DNA from: Semisulcospira habei
Lineage: Eukaryota > Mollusca > Gastropoda > Semisulcospiridae
Assembly: GCA_036245525.1 (NCBI GenBank)
Contig: BTPG01000004.1
Span: 207,668,456-207,732,455, forward strand
Length of the DNA: 64,000 nt
Direction of reading: 5' to 3'
Below, piece after piece: positions 25,176 through 36,500 of the stretch (position 1 is the first letter of the stretch; each line of letters begins with the position of its first letter). Under the pieces are notes generated by a model. The model had not been told where the DNA came from, ran no database searches, and was given only the letters and a program-made list of their open reading frames with translations. A program made the translations under genes and the position numbers.

Positions 25176-25900
25176 AACTCTGGAAAAACGGCCAAGTCGA
25201 AGAAAACAGCAACTGTAGAAGCGATCGTGGATAACAACCGCTCAAATCCACCTATCTCCGCAGACCAGGTTTTGGCATCCTGTCTCGGAAGACAATGGAG
25301 TATATGCGCTTGCTGGGTCAGTCACTGGAGTGACCTCTCCAGGGCGCAAGCCTGGGCGAAGTGTATGGAGATCCTGGGGTGCCCAGTCGTCAAGATCCCC
25401 CTCTCGGCCTCGCTGATGTATCCAAAGGAATGCAAAGCAGTACGTTTGGCACCAGTTTGGCTGCAGGAGCTGCCAGAACAGTGCGTGAATACAGGCAGCT
25501 GTCTGCCTTCGGGGCTCCACTCCTGATTTGAAGGGTTTACTCCCCCACATTTGGCCGTTGGATCCAACCTGATATCCTCCGTCCTCTAGCCGTTGGCTGT
25601 CATAAACAGCTCATCCGCCTAGTGGTGCAATGTGAACACCACCCCCTCACGTGGTTTAGCCCACCAGCTGAGGTGGTTTGCCAGGGTGTGGCGCTTGGAG
25701 CCAGCACGTGAGAGAATAAGGAGATGGATGAGGACCAGTGATGCCCGTCCGTCCTATGTGGGACGCAGCTGCCGAACAGCAAAGGTGCTACCTCTATCCA
25801 GAGCCCCCTACACGCAGACCAGGTACACCGCCATCTAAGCCAAAGGCCGACCGCAGTGGGAGCTTTTCACTATCGCCCGACCAAAATCATTACGTGTTAC
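25176..25900. other. GC-richer non-coding block, unknown
   Basis: Distinctly GC-richer than its neighbours and directly after the minisatellite. Contains several unrelated short frames; no domain recognised. Possibly an uncharacterised repeat. Confidence 0.3.
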
Positions 25901-27284
25901 AAAATGGTGGCGCACTCTTCCATGAAATAAAACATTACTTTCCTAGCTAAATACGCTTTTGTAAATTCTGAAACTACTACCGACACTTAGAGCACTTCAA
26001 ACACTATATTGTTGTAAAATCCTCTTGCAGATAAAAAAATCGTACTTTTACAAGACTATGTAATTAACAACCCAAATCAAATCTCCTGTCAAGGGAAAAT
26101 ACTCCGCAGTAACCAGCTGTCTGCCACCGTTGCAGAGCTCTGGAAAGAAGGGAGAAACCGACACTAGGCGAGGTGCGGTCACCGAGTACAACATCTGGCC
26201 TTTGTCTAAACGTTTTTCCGTGTTACACAGCCTCGCCTCTTACTACTGGCGGTAAATACACACTAAATTCCCGCCAGGCTTGCAGGAGACAAAAATAGCT
26301 GAACTATGCAGTAAGCCTCAGTGAGCACACTGACTACACAAAAAGAAAAGAAAAAAAATAATACAATAAAAAATACGTGTACAAGGCATTTTTACCACAG
26401 ATCAAAGGTCTTTTGCTTATTCAAGTTATTGGAGACATTTCAACCAACGTGTAATCCTTACAAACAATTGTAGAACATAAACAATTTTACTGTGAAATTG
26501 AAAATGTTCAAGAAAAGCCTTTCATTATTTCTCAAGTTCCTAATTTGACAAACAACTTTTAATCTTCACTAGCAGTGCAGGAAACAATTCCATGTATACC
26601 TTGTCTCCTGAGCTTGCAACACAGGCCAACGTGTCCAGCGTCCGAACAGCACCAATGGTGTTGTCCCACACAGGCGGGGTACTTTTGGGAGAACTGCCAC
26701 ACACATTTACAAGAAATATGTATGCAACTGAAAAACCAAAATTTGTGAAAACTACCTGTGCAGGAGGCAGATCGACTATGAGATGAGGGGGGTTGGCAGT
26801 TTATACAGTAGGCACCCCCGTCCCCATCTGCACTTTAGCTTGGGCGGTGAGGGAAGGAGGGGGGGGGGGGGGGAGAGAGAGAGATTGGGGTGGGTGCTCT
26901 ATGCAAGAGGGACCACCACCCATTCCAATCCCCCCCCCCCCCCTCCTTTTCAATAGCCCGGGAGTGGCAGTCCAGTGGGACAAAGAGGAAGGGAACAAGC
27001 TGTATGAAGCTCTTCCTATGGTGTCCGACAGTGCAGCCACCGTGAGGAGACTGTGAGGAGACTGTCCTTACTCGGACATCTTCCATGTCTTGAGAGAATG
27101 CAATATTTTTTACCAGATCTGAGCATTCATACACTGTGAATTTCTTTATTTTGCCCTTTTTGAGAGTCTGTAGACATTTCTTTTAAAGACTCGTGCGACA
27201 TTTTAGCCTGACATATTTTTAAGATATATATACATCTTGTCTTAAGACCTTGCTTTTAGTCTGGCTGACCAGATTTTTACCCAT
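25901..27284. other. Non-coding stretch
   Basis: AT-rich, with poly-G (26862-26873) and poly-C (about 26930-26942) tracts that generate spurious Gly/Pro-rich frames. No gene supported. Confidence 0.35.
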
Positions 27285-27345
27285 CCAGCCGTGACATGCC
27301 TTAGTCGCCTGCTCGGCGTTAAACCCAACTAACTAACTAACTAAC
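27285..27345 (+). repeat. SINE-like 3' tail
   Basis: CTCGGCGTTAAACCCAACTA followed by an (AACT)n run is the kind of 3' end common to invertebrate SINEs. The body upstream was not resolved. Confidence 0.4.
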
Positions 27346-28424
27346 TCTTTTTCAAAGCCATTCAATAGCATTTCCGTTGAAAGGTCCTGGTAAATCAAAG
27401 TGGTACAGTTGGAGTGCGCCTGAGTTGATCAGTGTTCAGGTCGTACTCCATAGGCAATAGATTTCCCTGTCCTCCATCACCCGCCCGTCAGGGCCGTCCA
27501 TGATCACCTCGGTGCTGTGGACGTTAATCCCGAACGACTAACTTTTCAAAGCCAGACAACCTATCACTCCCCCCAACCCTCCTCCTGAGTATATGGAAAG
27601 GGGGGGGGGGGGGGGGAATGGTGTGTGAGCAAGGGTAGTGCATCCCATCTCCCTTAATAACAAAAAGTCACATAGCCTCTCTCACAATACTTATAAATGA
27701 TCACATTAAAAAAATAATTGACCAGTATCACATTATAATATGCATGAGCTTCAAAGTCAAAATTACTTCCTTTTTTGAGGGTGTGCTTATTGTTCTCATT
27801 ACTAAATTACACTTCAGGCTGCAGACAGACCATGATACATGTACTAGAGCCAAACTATACCTTGAACTATCATGGTCGCTGCATATTATGGTGTAGCATC
27901 TAAAGGCTCAACGAATTAAGTCAAGCAGGTGTCACAGGGACAAGAAATACTCCCACAGCACAAAAGAGCAAAGTCTTAAAAGAGTTACAGTGCATTCAGG
28001 TCCCATCAAGCGAGACCATCAATTCCTTGATAACCTCCTCAGAGCTCTGAGTAGGCATTGTGTCTATGGTCCAGTGGCTAATTTAGCCACAGTGTAAACT
28101 GTCGGGTATCCAATGGCCCTGTTTACCCAACACAGTAATTCAGGTCTTCTAGTGAGATAATCTAGAGCTGTGCTCCTAAACCAAGACAATCTCCTCTATC
28201 TCAGTACTGTACATGTAAGTTGCAACTGCAAGCAAGAGGAAAAGATTATCATGCAATAGCAGGGGCTGGTGGTTATCTTTACCTCCTGCTGTGTAAAGAA
28301 GCTGGCTGAGGGTCAGCATATCCACCAGTATAGATTCCTGGCTGCACGGAAAGACTAGGCTAACACAATTCCAGTGTCCCAATTATTTTACAGTTAATGA
28401 GACACATAACTCATGATAGTTAAC
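27346..28424. other. Non-coding stretch
   Basis: Contains a G17 run near 27600. No gene or clear repeat recognised. Confidence 0.35.
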
Positions 28425-28690
28425 ACATTGTCTTTTAAGGTCACCATCCCCCAAATTTGGGAGTTGTTCTCTAGAGAATACATTACAGTTCAGGAGACAG
28501 ATCGACCACGTTAGTTCGAGGGTGGTGCCAGAATAGCTTGCCGTCTATAGACGACATGCTATTCTGGCACCATCCTTGGACTGTCATGGACTGTTGTAGA
28601 GTGTCAGGGGTGGACAGGTTAAAGGGTGGTGTCCACAGGAAACAACCTAATCTGGCATCACCCCTGAACTATCATGGTCAATCCACCACT
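28425..28690. mobile_element. Diverged palindromic element with hairpin core
   Basis: The core arm (GGTGGTGCCAGAATAGCTTG at about 28510) and a diverged second arm are present, followed by a second, partial CATCACCCCTGAACTATCAT segment. Flanks are unlike A1, A2 or B. Confidence 0.5.
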
Positions 28691-28789
28691 TGTTTTTGAG
28701 TTGGGGATAATACGCTACATGATGCACCAAACTGATAAAGAAACGCACATAATTCACTCAGCTCGCGTGTTTGACTGATACAAAACTGA

Positions 28790-29545
28790 TATAAAACTAA
28801 AGTAATATTGGCAATTTTCACATTAGTTGGCCTCTCATGACCTTTGACCTTTCTGAGTGGTCCTCCAAACTGGTATGCATAGAAAGGTCTTACCATCAGG
28901 TATCATTGTACTAAGTTTAGGTTTGAAGTAGAAAATTGTATTTTGAGAAAAAACAAATCTTGTCAAAATATGGCTATTTATTTTACCTATTTCTGGATTT
29001 TTGTGACCCTTGACCTTTCCAAGGGGTCATCCAAATTAATATGCATAGACAGGTCTTACCATCAGGTATCTCTGTACCACATTTAGGTTTGAAGTTGAAA
29101 AACAAAAACAAAACACAATTTTTGTCACACTATGTTTAAAAAAAACAACAAAAAAAACAAACTATTTTGATCTGGACGTCTTGTGACCTTTGACCTCTCT
29201 GAGGGTTCATCCAAATTAGTATGCATAGAAAGGTCTTCCCATTAGGTATTTCTGTACTGAGTTTGTGATTGAAGTTGAAATAGTATTTGAGAAGACAATT
29301 TTTGTCATGGCTATTTTTACCTATTTCTGGACACCTGTGACCTTGACTTTTGAGAGAGATCACTGAATTTGGTATGTTAAGAAAGAAGATGTCACAGAAA
29401 TACCCTTGGGCCACGTTTGAAGATTGTGGCTGGAATAGTCTCTGAGAAAATGGCAACGTTAAATTTACCATGATTCTGGACGCCGGCCAGATGCCAGAAG
29501 GGGCAGTACATAGACTCACTATTGCTATCTCACATGAGCCAAAAA
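28790..29545 (+). repeat. Tandem-type dispersed repeat, block 4
   Basis: About four degenerate units (GACCTTTGACCTTTCTGAG, GACCCTTGACCTTTCCAAGG, ATGCATAGAAAGGTCTTCCC) ending CACATGAGCCAAAAA. Confidence 0.75.
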
Positions 29546-29865
29546 CTGCTGATGTGCAGCTCAAATGCCATGCATTTTATCACAGTGTAACTTACAGAAG
29601 GTTCGTGCAAGGGGGGATTAATCTCTTGCTGCAAATCCCTGTGACACTGATTATCATCTGCTTGAGTCTGTGCAGCAATCACCTGCCGAGTTATGTTCTC
29701 AATCAACAGTGACCCCTAATGCAATGTATGATGATCTTCTAGTACATTTCATACAACCTGTGAAACATAAACACTTTTCATTTCTGCCACTTCACCTCCA
29801 AAACTGACAAAAGCACCTATACTCTAGCACCATTTACTCTGCTCTATCAATCACATTTTGTTCAC

Positions 29866-30722
29866 CTGATTTTCCTGGTTGCCCTCAGAGTTTTGTTGAG
29901 GCTGGGAGATATCATCGAGTGGTTTGCCGGCACTGTTACCTTTGTGGAAACTTTTGCAATGGGTGTTTTGCTGATGGCATGGATGGCAATGCGGCTTGCA
30001 TTGCCATTAGCACCAAGAGGGGACCCCCTCTGATCCTCAACTGTCTTTTCCCTTGAAACATCTGTATCACTTCTAACATTAATGCATGGCGAAAGCTTGT
30101 ATTTCTGTGCTCTATACTGCGAACTGTCTGCCGGCCTTTGTGAACTGACAGCTTGTTCTTTCTTGGTGTACGTCTGTGGCGCTGATGCCGGTGGAACACC
30201 CACTGTTGTTGGATGGGAATATGATGTGTGCGCTCTGTAGGCGTAAAATCGTTGCAGTTCCAAAAACTCGCTTCGAACGGATGCTGAGTTTGTTGAGTCT
30301 GAACAAGTGTGTTCCCGGCGGTACTGGTCAATGTATCTGTAGGTCTCTGAAACTGGATAATGACGAAACGTGAACGACAGATCCTGGGGGTCCCGTCTCG
30401 CCCGCGCGTCACCTTTACCGTAGTTCTCTCTTGGACCACCGCTTGTTCTTGGTTTTGTAAGAGCATTTTCCTCTGTTTTTCTAAGTGAAACCTTGTCCTT
30501 TGGACACCAGCCTGTCACTTCAGAAGCCTTATCTTTTATGTTGCTAGGTTTCAGTCCATAGACACTGACTGTCTGGAGTATTGGAGGAGGTTCGTGTACA
30601 AAATTGTCGTCTGCTGCCAGAAGTTTGTTCTGCAACTGTCGGTCTCGTGCAAAGCTGTAGTCATGCTTTTTTTCCGAGGATTCCGGAACCATGACTCCAT
30701 CAGCAGGTTTAGGCACAGACAT
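29866..30722 (-). CDS. First coding exon of an unidentified protein
   Basis: ATG at 30722-30720 opens 285 codons plus two bases to a donor, AATCAG|GTGAAC, at 29866/29865; without splicing the frame stops at 29862. The peptide is hydrophilic, rich in Ser, Arg, Lys and Pro, with no membrane segment or signal peptide. Its more ordered parts are HEPPPILQTVSVYGLKP (about residues 43-59) and FTFRHYPVSETYRYIDQYRR (about 115-134). I do not recognise the family. It lies head-to-head with INPP5E, so the two may share a promoter region; a role linked to cilia would be a guess. The next exon was not found in the repeat-filled sequence to the left. Confidence 0.6.
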
Positions 30723-31290
30723 CAGCTAACAAGATATCCTTCTTGATCAACATATTCACCACTTCTGACAACTTTTTATGTGAAAGCGTCTCGTCTTATC
30801 CCCGAGTACTACGGGTTGGCAAGCACGCCGCGCTCAATCTTGCAGCTGTTCCGTCTTCCCACACCCTTCCCCTCTCCAAGTATCACGATAGCGCAAAAAT
30901 GTCCTTTGCCAAATGCTGACAATAAAATATAATTTGATCAATTGAAAATTCAATATTAAATTCATTTATTTGTTTGTTTTAAATATGAGATATATCAGAA
31001 ATGTTACTGATAAATAGATTTATCAATAAAGGCATCCAGAAGTGTCTTTATTTGATAGAATTATAAGTCGTAAAGTTGTATATTTGTACACATTTAAAAA
31101 AACACAATTACATACATAATATCGACAACAAGTTAATATTCTGCCAATATGTAGGCATGTTCACGCTTAGATGCTTGTTTGTGGTTTCATAGTTTAACAG
31201 GAAAAGAAAACGTTTTTGGCATACACGCATGCGCAGTATGACTAGCATTCCGATTAGTTTACCTCAACGACTGGATAAGCACACCTTTTG
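30723..31290. promoter_or_regulatory. Putative divergent promoter region
   Basis: Short intergenic space between the minus-strand ATG at 30722 and the likely INPP5E leader exon. CpG-containing segments occur near 30790-30850 and 31210-31330; the middle is AT-rich. No TATA box is convincing. Confidence 0.4.
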
Positions 31291-31351
31291 ACGACGTTTT
31301 GACACGAAGTTCGTCGCTGTCATCATCAACCGACGCCTCAGCAAGCTTCAG
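31291..31351 (+). other. INPP5E: Candidate INPP5E 5' untranslated exon
   Basis: CTCAGCAAGCTTCAG|GTAAGC gives a near-ideal splice donor at 31352. The exon start is not defined by the sequence. It would splice to the acceptor TTTGTCATTTGTAG at 32233, ahead of the coding exon. Confidence 0.45.
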
Positions 31352-31973
31352 GTAAGCGCTGCAAGTAACTCTTTTTAACGCACACTATCAGGCAAGTGCA
31401 GTAATTTTGGTTGTGTGGCACTTTTGGGAACTTAGAGCGACCTATTCCATGTATTACAGGGTTAATAGTTTCCAGTGGCCTTTATAATGTTCTTAGTTTC
31501 TCTTACAATAGCGCTGGACTAAATTAACTTATCAAGCGTAAGTGTCGAAATATGAAATACTTTTCTGGTTTCTTCTCAATTGTGTGAAAAAAGAGTTCTT
31601 CCGTTACGCACAAGGGTCCCTAGAAAACCCCAGTATGTACGTTCCTACCTTTTGTTGTTTCGTGTTTTGCATTTTTATTGTACGTTTTTTTCAAGACGGT
31701 TCACTTCACGTTTTTTACTCACACAGACTGTGAAAAGAAGGTAGAAACATGTTTAGGCAAGACAACATTGATAACCCATTGTATCAGCAATTTTAACAAT
31801 TCAAGTGTGTCATTGAGTATTGACCAGATCACTTTAAACTGAACAGAAATTGATTATAAAAGTTGTGTGTTATGTCTCGATGCCATGTTTGGTTTATATA
31901 TTTTCCCTGATGTTTGACATTTGAAGCCACTGCCAGTGATTTCTACTTATGGTAGGTCATCTTAGTTGACAAG

Positions 31974-32125
31974 AAGTACCCAACGGAGAAAGAAACACGC
32001 TTAGAAAAAACGGTACAACACAATTTATTAATATTTCGGGTAAATACCCTTTGTCAAAATAGACAAACAAACAGAGACATTATTTGCTACTTATCTTCAG
32101 ATGCAGAAGGAATGTGGCAACTGAA
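31974..32125 (+). repeat. Single arm of a foldback element
   Basis: GTACCCAACGGAGAAAGAAA ... GCAGAAGGAATGTG matches one arm of the palindrome at 40625-40927. It lies in the putative first intron of INPP5E. Confidence 0.7.
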
Positions 32126-32312
32126 GGTGACGTAAAAAGAAAAAAGGAAAAAAGAACGTTATGACGTAATGGTAAATCTGGTTTGGTGTGAAATTGATTG
32201 CATAATTGGTTATACTTGCTTTGTCATTTGTAGATGGGTGTGTGACTTGGAGTGTGTGTGCCTGCGATGCTGAGGTGACAACATGTTGTCTTGGGTACGT
32301 GCATGACCCAGC

Positions 32313-33598
32313 ATGAGTTTGATCAACATGGCAGCCGACGACAAGACCCCAGGCACTACTCCACGGGGTAAAGCCAAAAAGAAGAGTGCCCTCGCCAAGT
32401 TGGTGGAAAGGAAGAAGCGCCAGGCCGGTGTCACGTCAGATGTGGACAGTGAGTATGGGTCCAGGCTTTCTCTTCAAAACAGTGGGACTAGACAGGAACA
32501 CAACAGTTCACAACCATTAGAGCCAGAAGTTATCGTTGAGCACAAATCCCTCACTTACCCGCAGACATCATCTGAGGGTGATGGAAAACCCAGACCCAAA
32601 CCTCGACGCAATTCCAAGGTGATCCTGGAGCCACAGTCTACTGACACCAATATTAACAGCAATGACAGCAGCGACATACCAACAGGGAGTGATGAGGCTG
32701 GTAAAAAGGAGCCATCAGAATCGACGATTTACCGTTTTCGTAACATGCGAATGGCAGCTGACCAGCATGAAACAACAGATGGTCTGAAGCAAGGCCCCTT
32801 TGTTCCTAAACCACCCTCCACCCCACGCACACCCAGAAATGCTTCAGCCTCCAAAGGTGAGAAAAGAAACCATGAACCTAACTCATCAGGGGATGAGATG
32901 GATTTGAAGCGACAGGTGCCGGCAGACAGTGAGTCTGCAAAAGGTAAAAACCCTCAAAGAATTCGACGGCACAGTGAGCATTCACGGGCTGACAAAGAAG
33001 TTGACAATACCTCTGCTCAAAACATCTCACAATCTCATTCTTCTTCCATAGACTCTCCACATAAATCACAATCTCATTCTTCTTCCATAGACTCTCCACA
33101 TAAACACTCGCTGATAAGATCTACACCCAAGGACTCACCGGTGAAACTATTAGCATCACCAGCCATTTCTTCTGCACGGTCTGGTGGTAGTGACATTAGA
33201 GATATGGCAGAGGAGACAATAGATCAGGTGCACCATCAGTACAAAAAACTCATGGCAGACAGAAAGGGTAGTCCGCAGAGCACTAAACCAGAATCTGCGC
33301 ATTCAGGACCTGCAATGTCTAGTCCAGGGTCACGGAAACTTTATCCAGTTTCAGTGAAAAACACTCCACCACCAATGGATATAGACATGGAGTCACATGC
33401 AATGCGGACGGCTTACAGGTCGGATCCAACGTACAAAGGTGTTTCCTCCAACATGCACAGGAAAATAGCCACACCAAGGTCAGATGGAGGGATAGGACAA
33501 AATATGGGTGCCAGCTGTGCTCGATTCGGCTCTGACAACCTTTCTTTTACATCCACCAGTGTAATGCCGGTTATCACAACTCAGGAGGCAAGGTCAAG
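32313..33598 (+). CDS. INPP5E: INPP5E coding exon 1 (N-terminal disordered region)
   Basis: 428 codons plus two bases, donor AG|GTTGGT. Its last codons (EARS) fit directly to exon 2 (FLVGS). Contains an exact 13-residue tandem duplication ([13 protein letters not shown] twice, 33028-33103). The acceptor ahead of it is probably at 32233. Confidence 0.88.
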
Positions 33599-36500
33599 GT
33601 TGGTACCACTGTTTTTTTAAATTTAAAACATGATCACAAGTAATTTGTTGAGGTGCAGCCAGAAAATACATTTGAGGATTTTGTGAAGTGTATGCATATA
33701 TGTAAAGTTTCAGTATGACTGCTTTACCCTTTGGCTGTTGGCAGCTCTTTATTAGTATGGTAGCAGTTTAGTTTTTATCAGCATTTTTGCAAAGTTTTCA
33801 ATAAAACTTTTTTCATTGCATAAGCCCTTCAGTTTTTACTAATCTGCCTTTTTGTATCTGGCATTGTAACATTATACTTATAGTCCGATCTCCGAGTCTG
33901 CCGAAACGTCTGCAAACGGACTGTAGATAGCGTGTTGACCTTGTCTATTTTTCTGTTGTATTTAGTTTGTCATATTCCACCTTAAACACTACAAGACAGG
34001 TTATATTCCACAAATCGCAAAGAGTCACTATGTCCAGGTAATTCCTTGGCACTGACTGAGAAGTAACTTCATTGAACAATGCCGAGCAGTATACCTGTCA
34101 CCATTTTGCATGTCCCACGTTTGAGTAGCCTCGGTATGACTGACCAGTCAGACACAGTGAAGGCTGAAGCAACTGTTCAGAGCGTGCAGTACAGTGTTCA
34201 AAGGTACTTCGAAGGCTTCGCGAAGTGTCAAAAGTACCATCGCTGAAGCCTCCGATGTCCACTTTGGACACTTTGCGATAATTTATGACATATTAAGATG
34301 CTCCTTAATGAGTCAGGGCTGAATAGCCTAATGCCTTCACTGCCAGTGGATGCAGCTACTGAAGCTGCCACCAAACTCGTTGTCTCTCTCATCTTATCTC
34401 GCATCGACTACTGCAACTCTCTCCTTTCCGGCCTTCCTCACTCTACCACTCTCACTCTTCAGCGTGTCCAGAACAATGCTGCCCGCCTCGTCCTCAGAAA
34501 GAAAAAATCCGACCACATCACTCCCCTGCTCAAGCTCCTTCACTGGCTCCCCATCCCCCAACGCATCCAATACAAGATTCTGTCTCTCTGCTACAAATCC
34601 CTGAACAACTACGCTCCTACCTATCTCTCCAACTTACTTCACTCCTACACTCCTTCCCGCTCCCTCCGCTCCGCCTCCTCATCCCCCACACCAAACTCAG
34701 CACTTTCGGCCCCCGCTCTTTCTCCGTCTATGGTCCATCCACCTGGAACACCCTCCCACTCTCTCTCCGTCAGAAACACTCTCTATCCTCCTTCCAGTCC
34801 GCCCTCAAAACTCACCTCTTTCAACAGTTCTAGCAGCACTATATCACCACACTCCCCACCCCAAGCAGACCGTCGTAATGTATTTTCACTATTTGTGGTA
34901 CGTGAGTCATTGTCTAAAGCGTGCGCATGTGTGTGCGAGTTGTGAGTGCGCGCTTAGAGTTATAATTATTATAAGATAAGCGCATTATAAATACCGTAAT
35001 TATTTATTATTTATTATATGTGTATTTGTATATTTGTATTATATAATATATATTTATATAGATACATAAGTATCTTGATAATGATTTTTTTTTACCTATA
35101 CTGCATAAAATCTGCAAGCCACCACCATGCAAATTTTGCAAATATACCTGGGTGTCCAGATCATACTGTAAGCCTGGGGCTTGTTTTAATCTGGGGATAA
35201 TGGAGATATATTCTTCTTTATGTACTTTGCAAGTCATTGACTTTAGGTGGGAGACTCCCCCCCCCCTCCCCTCCCCCCCCGCCCCCTGCCTGGATGAGTC
35301 GTTGCGTCTCCTCACTGCGTGTCTTCACCCGGAGGACTACATGCCTTCCCCCCCCCCCCCCTCCCCCGCTCAGGAGGGATCGTGGCTGCCGCTGCCGCTC
35401 GGCGCACCATGTGGTTCAAGTCACTTCCCCAGCCTCCTGGTTCCGGGACCTGTGGCGTCATTTCCCCCCCACCCCCCCCCCCCACCCCCCTTCTGCACTC
35501 CTGCGACCTCCTGACCGAGTTGAAGAAGCAGCTCTGGCAAGCACTGCTCCGCAGATTGCTCCTTTTCAGCTCTCCACCATCCCCGAGGGACTTCTGATCT
35601 CCTTCGGTCTCCTGCCCCCTGGTGGACCTCGTTTCCGACGGACCAGCTCAGAACTGACACCTTCACGGCGAGGTCGCCGCTTTGCTGCGGAAGGCCGCCA
35701 CAGAGGTGGTAACGCGTCACAACTTCTACAGCCGCCTCTTCCTCGTCCCCAAGCCGGCGGACAAGTGGCGCCCCGTCATCGTCCTCTCCGCGCTGAACAG
35801 GTTCATTTCCGCCCCGTCCTTCCGCATGGAGACCGCCTGAGCGCTGCGGGCCGCAGTTCGACCATGGACTTTGCCGTCAGCCAAGACTTGTCGGATGCGT
35901 TTCTGCACGTCCCCATGCATCCCACCTCCAGCCGTTACCTACGCTTCGCCTTCGGCGGTGTGGTCTTCCAGTTTCATGCGCTACCCTTCGGCCTCAACCT
36001 CAGCCCCTGGGTGTTCACCCGCATTTTGGACACCGTCGTTGCCAGGGCCAGACGGATGTCTTCGAGCCCCACGTCGAACTACCTGGACGATCTTCCCTTG
36101 CTGAACCAGTCGGAGGCCTCCTTGGAGATGGACCGAGATGTGCTTCTAGCTCTGCTTGACCAACTGGGCTTCCTGGTCAACGTGGGCAAGTCCGCTCTCG
36201 CGCCGTCCCGTCGCTTCGTTCACCTGGAGATAGAATTTCACACCGATCTCAACGAGGTGAGGCTTCCGGAGCACCGGATTCAGAAGTTGGTGAACCTAGC
36301 GCAACAGGTGTCTCAGGAAGAAGCAGTTCCGCCTGAGTATGGCTTCAGCTCCTAGGCCTGATGAGTGCGGCAGCGGACCTCCTCCTGTCTCTACTACCGC
36401 CCGCTGCAGCTGCACCTGCTTCTCCACTGGTGACTCTCAGCTGGCAACCTCGAGTTTCAGGTTCCAGTACTTCCAATACTCTGTCCTCATCTTCTACACT

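Noticed and set aside
24864..25526. 220-codon Lys/Ser-rich frame
   Set aside because: Lies mostly in the minisatellite; the frame is not kept through the array and there is no domain in its tail.
26793..27134. Gly/Pro-rich frames
   Set aside because: Driven by G and C homopolymers.
35237..35600. Proline-rich frames
   Set aside because: Produced by poly-C runs at the broken start of DIRS A; no conserved content before the reverse transcriptase.
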